Part shown: piece after piece, positions 35,448 through 44,426 of the stretch
How the letters are laid out: each line of letters starts with the position of its first letter
Position numbering within the stretch: the stretch's first letter is position 1
From: Pelobacter seleniigenes DSM 18267
GTDB taxonomy: Bacteria; Desulfobacterota; Desulfuromonadia; Desulfuromonadales; Geopsychrobacteraceae
DNA length: 64,000 bases
Direction: 5' to 3'
Assembly (NCBI RefSeq): GCF_000711225.1
Contig: NZ_JOMG01000002.1
Coordinates: forward strand, 2,120,501-2,184,500
Position numbers and translations under genes: made by a program
The notes under the pieces: model-generated
What the model was told of the DNA's origin: nothing
What the model saw: only the letters and a program-made list of their open reading frames with translations
The model's database searches: none

Positions 35448-35830
35448 TGCTATTATCAAGTTTAGCACTTGCAGAGGCTGGTCGGCGGGACTGGCTGAGG
35501 AGGATTCGGAGAGGCCTTTTCCCCTGAGTAAGTGGTTGTCATACGGGTTTGACTGGCAGCGCTTGGCGGGGGAGGAAACAGGTCTTTTGTGGCATGAGGG
35601 GGGGCTGACGCTACAAAAGCAATCAGTCAGAACAGCGGCATGACGTTTTCTTTCCCGGCCATGGGCTCAATCAGCTGCCTGCTAAATAGTTGCCCTTCGG
35701 AGTTTCCGGATGGCAACTAGCTAATATTCGCGCTGTCGTTTCCGATCGCCTTCAATTGCGAGAGGTCGCTGTCAGGAAAACAGAGCTTCTGTCACGCGCA
35801 TCGCCAGTCGCCGTGGAAAATTGTTGAATC
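35448..35830. other. Intergenic region, no gene seen
   Basis: About 380 bases between repeat copy B and the promoter of the IPT/TIG gene. One frame is open but has no ribosome site and starts inside the repeat, so I do not call it. Confidence 0.5.
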
Positions 35831-35839
35831 TGCTATAAT
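35831..35839 (+). promoter_or_regulatory. Extended -10 promoter of the IPT/TIG gene
   Basis: TGCTATAAT is an extended -10 with a perfect hexamer (35834-35839). The -35 is poor. Start about 68 bases before the ATG at 35913. Confidence 0.55.
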
Positions 35840-35912
35840 TGCCAAGAAACGACAGGAGCGTGGTAGGGATTTTTTTGCCGCACAGCTGATTTTTAACACT
35901 AAGGATGTGCAG

Positions 35913-36827
35913 ATGAAACGAGCAGGCCTTATTTTTTTGATTGTCCTGATGCAGTGTAGCTTTGCATTCTCCACCTTTGCAGTGGAGATAACGTCTGTCT
36001 ACCCGGACATTGCTTTTGCCGGCTCTCCGGTCACCATCATCGGTGGCCCCTTTGGTGATGCGGTTGTGGTCGATCTGGCAGGGCACCGGATTCCTGCCCG
36101 CCGGGTTAGCTCACGCCAGCTGGTGTTTCTTGTTCCAGAGCTTGCGGTTGGCGAATACCCACTATTTCTCCGGGACGGCAATGGCGTTTCCAAGCAAACC
36201 TTCAGCCTGCGGGTTGAACTGCCTCCCCCCGTGATCAGTTCGTTGTCACCGCAGAGTCTGGACGAATGTGCTTTACCCGAAAACCGTCAGGTTGTCGTTC
36301 ACGGCCAAAACATTCAGGATCATGCACAATTACTTTTTGCCGGCGCAGTGGTTCCCTTTGAGCGCGAGGATGAGGTTTCTCTGAGTTTCGTCCCTCCGGC
36401 GAGCAGTGCGGGTAGTTACGGGGTGCAGATCGTCAACCCGGACGGGAAAAGGTCGCTGCCCCATAACCTGAAGATCAGTAACCAGCCGGAAATCGAGAGC
36501 GTCAGCGCGGGGAATGATTTTGTGAATTATTATCAGGTGGTGATCAGCGGAAAAAATTTTTCGCCCCGCTCGATCCTGTTGATCAAAGAATACCCCGGCG
36601 GTTTTGCCGACCTGCCCCCCCGGCAACGCTTTATTCCCAATCAGGGGCATGCCGAATCCCGCGGGGATGGGGGGAGCCGGAGTTTTTCCGGCAATGTTGT
36701 CTTCCAGGACTGCAACACTTTGATCTATAATCGCTATCCGGCTGTAAATCAGGATATGCGGATTGTTTTTCAGGTGAGTAACCCTGACGGCAGTCAGTCC
36801 GCCCCCTATGAGGCCTCTCTGCCTTGA
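35913..36827 (+). CDS. Secreted IPT/TIG-domain protein
   Basis: A 304-residue exported protein. The signal peptide MKRAGLIFLIVLMQCSFAFS is followed by IPT/TIG-like Ig folds. The first opens ITSVYPDIAFAGSPVTIIG, the second VISSLSPQSLDECALPENRQ with VVVHGQNI, the third IESVSAGNDFVNYYQVVISGKNFSP; each ends in a VxNPDG-like turn. Likely periplasmic or surface; partner unknown. ATG 35913 has AAGGA seven bases upstream. Confidence 0.82.
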   Translation: MKRAGLIFLIVLMQCSFAFSTFAVEITSVYPDIAFAGSPVTIIGGPFGDAVVVDLAGHRIPARRVSSRQLVFLVPELAVGEYPLFLRDGNGVSKQTFSLRVELPPPVISSLSPQSLDECALPENRQVVVHGQNIQDHAQLLFAGAVVPFEREDEVSLSFVPPASSAGSYGVQIVNPDGKRSLPHNLKISNQPEIESVSAGNDFVNYYQVVISGKNFSPRSILLIKEYPGGFADLPPRQRFIPNQGHAESRGDGGSRSFSGNVVFQDCNTLIYNRYPAVNQDMRIVFQVSNPDGSQSAPYEASLP

Positions 36828-36847
36828 TGCACCGTCCTCAGGTCTGC

Positions 36848-37756
36848 TCAGGCGCTGACGACGCAGTTCCGCCCTGAATTTTTAGCGCGATACAGGGCAT
36901 CGTCGGCGCGCTGAATGACATCACTCGCGGTCTGATCGCTTGTCATGAGCTGACTGAGGCCGGTACTGATAGTCACCTTAATCCCATCTTTGGACAGATT
37001 GAAGATATACTTGGCAATCGTTTCCCGCAGCCGTTCGGCGATCATTTGTGCTCCTGCAGTGTCGGTATGGGGCAACAGCACCGCGAATTCTTCGCCACCA
37101 AAACGGCAGAGCAGATCGACCTGGCGGAGGTGTTCTTCGGCGATTCTGGAAATCCGGAACAGGACCTGATCGCCGGCCAGGTGACCGAAACTGTCATTGA
37201 TGCTTTTGAAATGATCGATGTCAAACATCAGCATTGCCGTCGGATGGCCGTACCGTTTGAATTCGGCATACAGGTCATTCAGTTCGTTCAGGAATTTACG
37301 CCGGTTGGCGATTTCCGTCAGCGGGTCGATTTCACTCAGCCGGCGCAGTTTTTCCTCCAGTTTGTGGCGTTGAGTGATATTGCGGGCGACCCAGACCACG
37401 GCCCGTTCATCATCGCAGGTTTTCCTGAGCGGCTGGATCCGTCCTTCAAACCAGATTTCACCGCCCGGCCCGGTCGCCGGATCAAGCTGTTTAACATCCA
37501 GGGCGGCCAGCCCATATTCCACAATGCACAGCTCCTGTTTGGACAGGGCATGGTTGATTTGTTTTATAAACCAGTCCGCTTTTTCCCGGGGCAGCACATC
37601 GTACAGGGACAAGCCGACCAATCTGGAGCCGTCATGATAATGATGTGGATCCCTGCCTCCGGCAACACCCACGTAGCGGCCGCTTTCGCTCAGGATAAAG
37701 ACCGGATCCGGGAGCGCGGTGATCATTTCGTTCAGTAAGTCGGGTCTGATCTGCAT
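36848..37756 (-). CDS. PAS-GGDEF diguanylate cyclase
   Basis: A 302-residue soluble cyclase. A PAS domain spans about residues 5-130 (MITALPDPVFILSESGRYVG, then the PAC part with IWFEGRIQPLRK). The GGDEF domain spans about 140-300, with FDIDHFKSINDSFGH, active site FGGEEFAV, and an inhibitory RxxD (RQVD) five residues before it. It makes cyclic di-GMP and has no membrane span. Convergent with the IPT/TIG gene, 20 bases apart. Confidence 0.95.
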   Translation of the reverse strand: MQIRPDLLNEMITALPDPVFILSESGRYVGVAGGRDPHHYHDGSRLVGLSLYDVLPREKADWFIKQINHALSKQELCIVEYGLAALDVKQLDPATGPGGEIWFEGRIQPLRKTCDDERAVVWVARNITQRHKLEEKLRRLSEIDPLTEIANRRKFLNELNDLYAEFKRYGHPTAMLMFDIDHFKSINDSFGHLAGDQVLFRISRIAEEHLRQVDLLCRFGGEEFAVLLPHTDTAGAQMIAERLRETIAKYIFNLSKDGIKVTISTGLSQLMTSDQTASDVIQRADDALYRAKNSGRNCVVSA

Positions 37757-37924
37757 GCCAATCTGTTCACGGAGGTGGTAACTGGGTTTTTGTGGAATTA
37801 TGCAGGGTTACTTGGCATTGATTAGAGAATTGTAGCTCAGTAAGTTCGCATGCTCAACAAAAACCATGCAAAAAGTGTTGAAATATTCATTGGATGTAAG
37901 CTGCGCTCAGCAACGAAAGGGCGG

Positions 37925-37969
37925 CAGCTGTAAAAACCGCAGGCGAAGTGCCCGTGGTTCTTACAGCTG
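37925..37969 (-). terminator. Hairpin terminator after the SRPBCC gene
   Basis: CAGCTGTAA pairs with TTACAGCTG enclosing further pairs AACC/GGTT and GGC/GCC. On the minus strand the 3' arm contains GGTTTTT, giving a terminator-like end 19 bases after the SRPBCC stop. Confidence 0.6.
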
Positions 37970-37987
37970 GATGAAAACAATGCCTTG

Positions 37988-38416
37988 TTAAGCGGAATAA
38001 AATTTTTGCAAACTCTCAATGCCGCTGGCGAACACATTGTGAACCGTTTGGGCGGTTTCTGCGGCGCTCGCCAGGTCTGTTGCATCGAAATACGCGTACC
38101 ACTCCATGAATGTCTCTTGCGTGGTTGTAATCGGGTAAAGTTTGAGCGTTGCCAGGTAATTGGTCAATGGCATCGGAGATTCAAGGATGGTGTAGCTGCA
38201 GCTGCATTCCTGATCAGACAGGCCCAGCAGTTTTTCCCGCAATTCGCCACCGCCGACCAGAAAAAAATGTCTCACCACCCCAACCCCGGCGGCCCCTTCA
38301 AGCTGACTGGTAGCGATGGCCGGATGCCATTTCGGCAGGGCGTTGAAATCGCGGATATGTTCCCAAACCTGCTGACGCGGGGCACTGATGATGCCGCTTT
38401 CATAGACATAAGGCAT
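37988..38416 (-). CDS. SRPBCC (START/Bet v 1-like) ligand-binding protein
   Basis: A 142-residue protein of the polyketide-cyclase/dehydratase SRPBCC type: it opens IISAPRQQVWEHIRDFNALPKWHP, then strands ending in a long carboxy-terminal helix (AAETAQTVHNVFASGIESLQKFY). These folds bind hydrophobic ligands in a deep cavity. AAGGAG precedes ATG 38416. It is the third gene of an operon with the two Tm-1-like genes, 24 bases after the second, so probably acts with them. Confidence 0.88.
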   Translation of the reverse strand: MPYVYESGIISAPRQQVWEHIRDFNALPKWHPAIATSQLEGAAGVGVVRHFFLVGGGELREKLLGLSDQECSCSYTILESPMPLTNYLATLKLYPITTTQETFMEWYAYFDATDLASAAETAQTVHNVFASGIESLQKFYSA

Positions 38417-38440
38417 AGCCGTCTCCTTGGGGATCAGTCA

Positions 38441-39271
38441 TTAAAAGGTCAGTTTTTTGAAATCCTCGATCTGGGCTTTAATGGCCAACTCGGTGGGCAG
38501 CCTTTCCATGCTGCTGGCACCGTAGAAACCGTTGATGCCTTTGGTGCGCGCCAGGACATACTGGGCATCTTCGGGCATGGCAATGGGACCGCCGTGACAG
38601 AGAACGATGACATCTTCCCGCACTTCACGGGCAGCGGCAGCCCATTCCTGGATCAGTTCAATACAGTCATCCAGGGTTTTCGAGGTTTTCGCACCAATCG
38701 AGCCTTTGGTGGTCAACCCCATGTGGCAGACGATGATGTCGGCACCGGCCTCGGTCATTTTGCGGGCATCTTCGACGCTGAACACATAGGGGGTGGTGAG
38801 CAGATCGCGCTGGTGGGCCTGATGGATCGCCTCGACTTCCAGATCGTAGCCCATGTTGGTTTCTTCCAGATTGGCGCGGAACACTCCGTCGATCAGCCCG
38901 ACGGTTGGAAAATTCTGCACCCCGGCAAAGCCGAGTTGTTCCAGCCGGGCGAAGAATTCATCCCAGATGACGAACGGGTCGGTGCCGTTGATGCCGGCCA
39001 GCACCGGGGTGTTTTTAACCACGGGAATGACCTCGTAGGCCATCTCGGTCACGATCTGGTTGGCGTTGCCGTAGGCCATTAGTCCGGCCAGGGATCCGCG
39101 ACCGGCCATGCGATAGCGGCCGGAGTTATAGATCACAATCAGGTCGATGCCGCCTGCTTCCTCCCATTTGGCGGAAATCCCGGTCCCGGCGCCACCCCCG
39201 ATAATCGGGGTTTTCTCTTTGCACATCTGCTGGAATTTTTCCATCAGTTCGCTTCTGGTGAATTTTTTCAT
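38441..39271 (-). CDS. PEP-hydrolase/TIM-barrel family protein (PF09370-like), Tm-1 carboxy-half homologue
   Basis: A 276-residue TIM-barrel protein. Family segments are [23 protein letters not shown] in part, [33 protein letters not shown], and near the end [16 protein letters not shown] and [12 protein letters not shown]. This family corresponds to the carboxy-terminal domain of tomato Tm-1 and of bacterial proteins annotated phosphoenolpyruvate hydrolase-like; the bacterial function is not established. AAAGGA precedes ATG 39271. It is 41 bases downstream of the UPF0261 gene. Confidence 0.88.
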   Translation of the reverse strand: MKKFTRSELMEKFQQMCKEKTPIIGGGAGTGISAKWEEAGGIDLIVIYNSGRYRMAGRGSLAGLMAYGNANQIVTEMAYEVIPVVKNTPVLAGINGTDPFVIWDEFFARLEQLGFAGVQNFPTVGLIDGVFRANLEETNMGYDLEVEAIHQAHQRDLLTTPYVFSVEDARKMTEAGADIIVCHMGLTTKGSIGAKTSKTLDDCIELIQEWAAAAREVREDVIVLCHGGPIAMPEDAQYVLARTKGINGFYGASSMERLPTELAIKAQIEDFKKLTF

Positions 39272-39312
39272 GGTGATATCCTTTACTGATAAATGCATGT
39301 CGTGTTTCCGGG

Positions 39313-40509
39313 TTAGACGATATCATGAAATGCCTGCAATAAGGCCTCGGCAAACTCCGGATCGTTAATGTGATAATCGTATTTAAGCAGCTGATGGCTG
39401 TCGGTCTGGCGGAAGGTCGTTTCCAGGGCTGCGAAAAGAGCCTGATCCGCAGTGGGGTCGAAGAAGGGCTGCCCGGGGGCATCGATCATTGACACCCCTT
39501 TTAAAGGCAGCAGAAAGCGCACCGGTCCCGGGCAACGGTTCAGCTTTTCCGCGATCCAGGTGCCCATTTGGCGATTTTCCTCCGCGGTGGTTCGCATCAG
39601 GGTGACCTGCGGGTTGTGCACGTAAAGGTTGCGGTCGCGATATTTTTCCGGAACCGTATCTTTGGCCCCGAAGTTAACCATATCCAGCGCACCGACCGAG
39701 CCGACATAGGGGAGTCCGCTGCGGATGACCGCGCCCAGTCGGTCTTCCCCGGCACTCATCACCCCGCCCATCAGCAGGTCGCAAACTTCGGTGGTGGAGA
39801 TGTCGATGACCGCCTTGAGCATGCCCGAATCGAGGAGTTTTTCCATAGACTGACCGCCGGTTCCGGTGGCGTGAAAAACCAGGCATTCATACTGATCTTC
39901 GAGACGGCTGCGGACGGCGTCTACGCAGGGGGTGGTGACGCCGAACATGGTCATGCCGATAGCCGGTTTGATCCCGCTTTGCCGGGGCAGGTCAAATTTG
40001 ACCATCCCAGCGATGGCGTTGGCGGCATTGCCGAGCACCCTGGCGGAAATATTGTTGATGCCGGCGACATCGGTGACCGAGTACATCATGGCGATATCGT
40101 TGGGACCCACATAGGGTGCGACATTGCCGGAGGCGACGGTTGAGACCATGATTTTGGGGACACCGATGGGCAGGGCGCGCATCCCTTCGGTGGCCAGGCT
40201 GGTGCCGCCGGAGCCGCCCAGGCCGATGATGCCGGCGACCTCGGCCAGGTTGCTGGTGAGATATTGCGCAAAAGCCTGCGCCATGAGTTCGACAAACTTC
40301 CCCCGATCTTCGATATCTTCTAGGAAATCACCGCCTTGCGGGTGACTGGCGGCAACCGTGTGATGGTTTACATCGACTGCTCCGGTGGCCGGTCTGCTGC
40401 CGATATGGACGAGAACGGTCGGCAAATTCTGCTTGTTAATGATGTCGCGGACATATGCCAGCTCCTGGTACTTGGTATCGCATGTCCCGACCACGAACAC
40501 TTTCTTCAT
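39313..40509 (-). CDS. UPF0261/Tm-1-like ATP-binding protein
   Basis: A 398-residue UPF0261 protein. It opens [21 protein letters not shown], followed by [24 protein letters not shown], the [13 protein letters not shown] loop and [15 protein letters not shown], and later [17 protein letters not shown]. This family is the amino half of tomato Tm-1, an ATP-binding inhibitor of tobamovirus replication. Its bacterial role is unknown. GGGAGGAG precedes ATG 40509. First gene of the operon with the TIM-barrel and SRPBCC genes. Confidence 0.9.
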   Translation of the reverse strand: MKKVFVVGTCDTKYQELAYVRDIINKQNLPTVLVHIGSRPATGAVDVNHHTVAASHPQGGDFLEDIEDRGKFVELMAQAFAQYLTSNLAEVAGIIGLGGSGGTSLATEGMRALPIGVPKIMVSTVASGNVAPYVGPNDIAMMYSVTDVAGINNISARVLGNAANAIAGMVKFDLPRQSGIKPAIGMTMFGVTTPCVDAVRSRLEDQYECLVFHATGTGGQSMEKLLDSGMLKAVIDISTTEVCDLLMGGVMSAGEDRLGAVIRSGLPYVGSVGALDMVNFGAKDTVPEKYRDRNLYVHNPQVTLMRTTAEENRQMGTWIAEKLNRCPGPVRFLLPLKGVSMIDAPGQPFFDPTADQALFAALETTFRQTDSHQLLKYDYHINDPEFAEALLQAFHDIV

Positions 40510-40786
40510 GCTCTCCTCCCTTGTCTGATGGGGAAAAACGAAGCCTCTCACACTGCTTCGGACGATCGCGAAAGTGACTGCCTGAGCTATGAAACCCTTC
40601 AGGTATCAGGTTTGAGCGTATATCTTCTGGCGTTGATTCCCCGGGAAAAGATCTCTGCCGGGATGCAGCCTGGGCGGCTGTCCAATAAAAGGTGAGCGGG
40701 TACAGCATGGCGAGATGCGGTCGCGGAAGAATTGGCCATAGCCGAACCTTACCGCAAAAACCGGAGATTTCAACCCTGCCGGGAAA

Positions 40787-42637
40787 TCACCCAAGGGGCA
40801 GCTGTTCAACGATGGCTTCTTCTTCCCGGACCTCCTCGGCCTGAGCGCTGAGCATATAGATGATGGACCACTTTGGTTTGGGGTTGAATTGCGGCTGGGT
40901 ACAACAGAACACATGAATGGTATTCGTCTCATCAACGGCGAACAGGGGGAGGGCGCGCTGCTGATGTTTTTCCATAAAATGTTTGAAGGTGAATTGTTCG
41001 GTCAATCTGGTGGTATGGATCTTTCCGCCCTGCTCCAGATTGGCAAATATGGTGGAGAAAGTGACTTGGGTGCCGAACAGGGTTCTCCCCTGGGTTCTTT
41101 TCGGCAGCTGGACGCGTTCCGGGAGGCCTTTTTGATGCCTGGTTTGGAGGATAAACAGGTGTTGTCGGTCGAAATACATCCGGAAATGCATCAGTGCCGA
41201 AACATTGATGTTTTCTGACGGTGCCAGAGCCAGAACGCGACCAATGCCGGCCATGTTCAGATGGCGTTCGGCGTGATCGGAGAGAGGATTGCCGAAATAG
41301 GTTTTCAGCTCAGCGGCTTTGGCTTTGGAGATGTTGTCCCAGTTGGTGTCGGTCAGCAGGGCTTGAACCCCGCTTTGGGTCAGGGCTTTGGCGATGGCCC
41401 GGGCGACCAGGTTGGCGCCGATGATCAGAAATCCTTTCGGGTCCGGTTCGGCCACGCCCAGCCAGCGGGCGAGGGGACGGGCGGTGATGCTCTGGATCAC
41501 CACAGTGGCAATGATCACGAAAAAGGTCAGGGGGACCAGCAGGGCGGCATCGGCATAGCCGCTTTTGGTCAGTTGCACGGCAAACAGCGCAGAGATGGCC
41601 GCGGCAACGATTCCCCGCGGGGCAATCCAGGCGAGCAGGTTGCGTTCCGGCCAGGACAGCTTGGAGTGGATTGCAGAGACCATGACGTTCAGCGGCCGGG
41701 CCAGAAACTGGATGGCTATGAACAGAAACACGGTGCGCCAGCCGAGATCAAGCAAGGCATTGATATCCAGCCGGGCTGCGAGCATGATGAACAGCAGCGA
41801 GATCAGCAGGACACTGACGCTCTCCTTGAAGTTGAGGATTTCGCCCATATCGACATCCTGCATATTGGCGAGCAGGATTCCCATCACCGTTACGGTGACC
41901 AGGCCGGACTCCGGTTGCAGCAGGTTGGACAGGTTGAAGGTGACAATAACCAGGGTCAATGCGCCGACATTGTGCAAAAACTCCGGCAACCAGTGGCGCT
42001 TGATGGAAAGCCCGAACAGGAAGCCGCTACCGGCGCCGATGAGCCCCCCGACGCTCAGCAGTTTAGCGAAGGTCAACAGGGTATGGCCGATACCGTCCTG
42101 ACCGCCGCCGGAGATGATGAATTCATAAATCAGCACGGCCAGCGATGCCCCGATGGGATCGATGACAATCCCTTCCCAGCGCAGAATGTTGGCAACCGCC
42201 GGGGTCGGACGCACGGTGCGCATGAGCGGGGCAATCACGGTCGGACCGCTGACCACGGTGATGGCGCCGAACAGCAGGGCGATTTGCCAGGACAATCCGA
42301 TGGCATAGTGTGCCGCCACCGCGGTGATGACCCAGGTGACCAGCATACCGAAAGAAACCATGTTGCGGACCACGCTCTGCAGGCCGCTGATCTCCCGAAA
42401 ATTCAGGGTCAGGCTGCCTTCAAACAGAATGATTGCTACCGACATGGAGACAAAGGGGAAGAACAGTTCGCCGAGGACCTGTTCGGGCTTGAGGATGCCG
42501 AAGACCGGGCCGGCCAGAATTCCCGTGAACAGCAGGAAGATGATAGCCGGCAGGCGAACACGCCAAGCGATCCACTGACAGGCGATGCAGGCGGCAAGGG
42601 TCACCGCAATAATAAAGGTCAATTGTTCATGCAGCAT
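40787..42637 (-). CDS. CPA1-type cation/proton antiporter with Rossmann (TrkA-N-like) tail
   Basis: A 616-residue membrane protein. Residues 1 to about 400 hold some twelve spans, including IILFEGSLTL, the TVVSGPTVIAPLM segment and RWEGIVIDPIG, the conserved ion-binding region of sodium/proton antiporters. A cytoplasmic Rossmann-like regulatory domain follows (PDPKGFLIIGANLVARAIAKAL), then a further soluble region of about 130 residues. It exchanges Na+ or K+ for H+ and may be gated by nucleotide. Same strand as the ATPase behind it but separated by a terminator. Confidence 0.9.
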   Translation of the reverse strand: MLHEQLTFIIAVTLAACIACQWIAWRVRLPAIIFLLFTGILAGPVFGILKPEQVLGELFFPFVSMSVAIILFEGSLTLNFREISGLQSVVRNMVSFGMLVTWVITAVAAHYAIGLSWQIALLFGAITVVSGPTVIAPLMRTVRPTPAVANILRWEGIVIDPIGASLAVLIYEFIISGGGQDGIGHTLLTFAKLLSVGGLIGAGSGFLFGLSIKRHWLPEFLHNVGALTLVIVTFNLSNLLQPESGLVTVTVMGILLANMQDVDMGEILNFKESVSVLLISLLFIMLAARLDINALLDLGWRTVFLFIAIQFLARPLNVMVSAIHSKLSWPERNLLAWIAPRGIVAAAISALFAVQLTKSGYADAALLVPLTFFVIIATVVIQSITARPLARWLGVAEPDPKGFLIIGANLVARAIAKALTQSGVQALLTDTNWDNISKAKAAELKTYFGNPLSDHAERHLNMAGIGRVLALAPSENINVSALMHFRMYFDRQHLFILQTRHQKGLPERVQLPKRTQGRTLFGTQVTFSTIFANLEQGGKIHTTRLTEQFTFKHFMEKHQQRALPLFAVDETNTIHVFCCTQPQFNPKPKWSIIYMLSAQAEEVREEEAIVEQLPLG

Positions 42638-42714
42638 CGTGATGAGTGCTCCGAACGGTGATTATCCGGGCGCGGCTGAAAACGTTCCGCCCGGCCGGTG
42701 AATGAGTCAATATG

Positions 42715-42743
42715 AAAAACCGCAACACCTGCTTGCGGTTTTT
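42715..42743 (-). terminator. Terminator after the DUF815 ATPase gene
   Basis: AAAAACCGCAA pairs with TTGCGGTTTTT around seven bases; the A/T ends make it usable on both strands. It lies between the ATPase stop and the antiporter start. Confidence 0.85.
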
Positions 42744-42882
42744 CCGGGTTTCGCCAATGGGGTTTTTGCCCAGCTTGTTAAAGGGTAGATGAGTCTCCTG
42801 CCGAATACAAGCTGCGCCGGCATTTTTGCTCCGGCGTGTTTCTGGAATGACGGCAGTGCAGGCCCGGTCTATCTGGGAAAGC

Positions 42883-43764
42883 TTATCTCAGCAGGTATCT
42901 GCCGACCCAGTTTTTGGAAAATTGATAGGCGGTCCGTCCACAGCGTTTGGTCTTTTCATGAGTCCACTTGATGGCAGCCTGTTCCAACTCCTTATCCCAG
43001 GGGATCTCCTGGCCGAGCTGTTTGCTCCAGCGGTCAATACAGAGCTTGACCGCTTCCAGATAGCGATCCTGGGAAAAAACATGAAACGCGACCCAAAGAC
43101 CGAAGCGGTCCGATAGCGAGCTTTTCTCTTCCTGGATTTCACTCTGCTGCAGTTCCCCCTTGACGTATTTCCCGCCGAGGTGATCCCCTTCGTATTCCGG
43201 GAGCAGGTAGCGCCGGTTTGAGGTCACATAGATCAGCACATTTTCCGGCGCCGAATAGACCGAACCGTCCAGCGCGCTTTTGAGCATTTTATAGGACAGC
43301 TCGCCGACTTCAAAGGTCAGGTCGTCGCAAAGCATAATAAACCGGTAGGGTTGTTCTTCCACTGCGGCAAAAATTTCCGAGATGTAGATAAGGTCCTCCT
43401 TCTCCACTTGGACGATGCGCAGCCCCTGGCCAGAAAATTCGTTGAGCAGGGCTTTGACCAGCGAGGACTTGCCGGTGCCGCGCGAGCCCCAGAGCAGGGC
43501 GTTGTTGGCCGGAAGCCCCTGCAGAAACTGGCGGGTATTGTTGATCATGATCTCTTTCTGCTTATCGACCCCCAGGAGTTCTCCAAGACGGGTGTTATCG
43601 GTCACCTTGACCGGTTCCAGGTAGCCGGAGAATGAGTGCCGGCGCCAGTTGGCCGCATAGCAGGTGGACCAGTCGATGGGTTTGGACGCTTTCGGCAGCA
43701 GCATTTCCACTGAGCCGAGCACGCGTTCCAGTTGCGCGACAACTTCGGGTTTCAGGTTCATCAT
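42883..43764 (-). CDS. DUF815-type AAA+ ATPase
   Basis: A 293-residue AAA+ protein. Walker A is GSRGTGKSSLVKALL, Walker B lies in RFIMLCDDLTFEVGE, and the arginine-containing sensor region includes YVTSNRRYLLPE. The DUF815 family is a conserved bacterial ATPase group of unknown role. I prefer ATG 43764 with GGAGA upstream over GTG 43779. It is flanked by terminators on both sides, so it is transcribed alone. Confidence 0.88.
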   Translation of the reverse strand: MMNLKPEVVAQLERVLGSVEMLLPKASKPIDWSTCYAANWRRHSFSGYLEPVKVTDNTRLGELLGVDKQKEIMINNTRQFLQGLPANNALLWGSRGTGKSSLVKALLNEFSGQGLRIVQVEKEDLIYISEIFAAVEEQPYRFIMLCDDLTFEVGELSYKMLKSALDGSVYSAPENVLIYVTSNRRYLLPEYEGDHLGGKYVKGELQQSEIQEEKSSLSDRFGLWVAFHVFSQDRYLEAVKLCIDRWSKQLGQEIPWDKELEQAAIKWTHEKTKRCGRTAYQFSKNWVGRYLLR

Positions 43765-43834
43765 CAGCTTGTTCTCCACATCATCATGTCGCTACGGGTT
43801 CAGGTTAACTCCGCAGCGGTTGGGCAATTGATAT

Positions 43835-43866
43835 AAAAAAGGGCGGCCCAAACGGTCGCCCTTTTT
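43835..43866 (-). terminator. Terminator after the ferritin-like gene
   Basis: On the minus strand AAAAAGGGCGACC pairs with GGCCGCCCTTTTTT around about five bases, just after the ferritin stop; six Ts follow the stem. Confidence 0.85.
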
Positions 43867-43888
43867 GTTCTGCGCGGCAGGCAGCTGG

Positions 43889-44392
43889 TTATGCCGCTCC
43901 CGGTCCGCCCATGCCGCGGCGGGACTTACTGCGTTCGATGGATTGCAGGGCCAGGTATTCTTTGCCGAAGCGGTTGAGGTTTTCAATCTCATCGTCATAC
44001 TGGTCGTAATGACGTTCCTCATCGACAACCAGGCTTTCAAAGAGGGTCTTGGACACGGAATCGGCATTGGCGCTGCATTCGTTGGCCCAGCGGTTGTAGT
44101 CGAGGGCGCTCTGTTCCTCCATGCCCTTGGCCATGGCCAGCATCTCTTCCACCTCGGTCACTTTTTTGACCTCGGCGGACGCCTTCATTTCCACTTCGCC
44201 GTTCAGGAACAGGATCCTTTCGGCCAATTGCTCGACATGAATCATTTCTTCGATGGCGGTTCTTTTGAACAGGTCGGCCAGCAGGTCGAAACCCTGGTCG
44301 TCACAATGAAAATGAAAATACATGTACTGGTGCAAAGCGGTGATTTCGTCAGCGACAGCTTTGTTTAACAGATCAATGCTTTTTTCGTGCAT
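43889..44392 (-). CDS. Ferritin-like diiron protein (bacterioferritin type)
   Basis: A 167-residue four-helix protein. Metal ligands are seen in ADEITALHQYMYFHFHCDD, then RTAIEEMIHVEQLAERI (E and E-x-x-H), and later ESLVVDEERHYDQYDDEI. This is the bacterioferritin/ferritin arrangement for iron oxidation and storage. A carboxy tail RSKSRRGMGGPGAA is basic and flexible. GGGAGA precedes ATG 44392. It lies 34 bases after dapL, so may be co-transcribed. I see no clear haem methionine. Confidence 0.88.
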   Translation of the reverse strand: MHEKSIDLLNKAVADEITALHQYMYFHFHCDDQGFDLLADLFKRTAIEEMIHVEQLAERILFLNGEVEMKASAEVKKVTEVEEMLAMAKGMEEQSALDYNRWANECSANADSVSKTLFESLVVDEERHYDQYDDEIENLNRFGKEYLALQSIERSKSRRGMGGPGAA

Positions 44393-44426
44393 CACAGTTC
44401 TCCCGTCAGGAAATGATAAGGAAAGA

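Noticed and set aside
35413-35643. 76-codon open frame after gldA
   Set aside because: Starts inside the dispersed repeat, has no ribosome site and no recognisable features.
41261-42661. 466-codon open frame on + across the antiporter gene
   Set aside because: It mirrors a well-supported membrane protein on the other strand and has a low-complexity, Q/G/D-rich translation with no family features; a GC-codon shadow.
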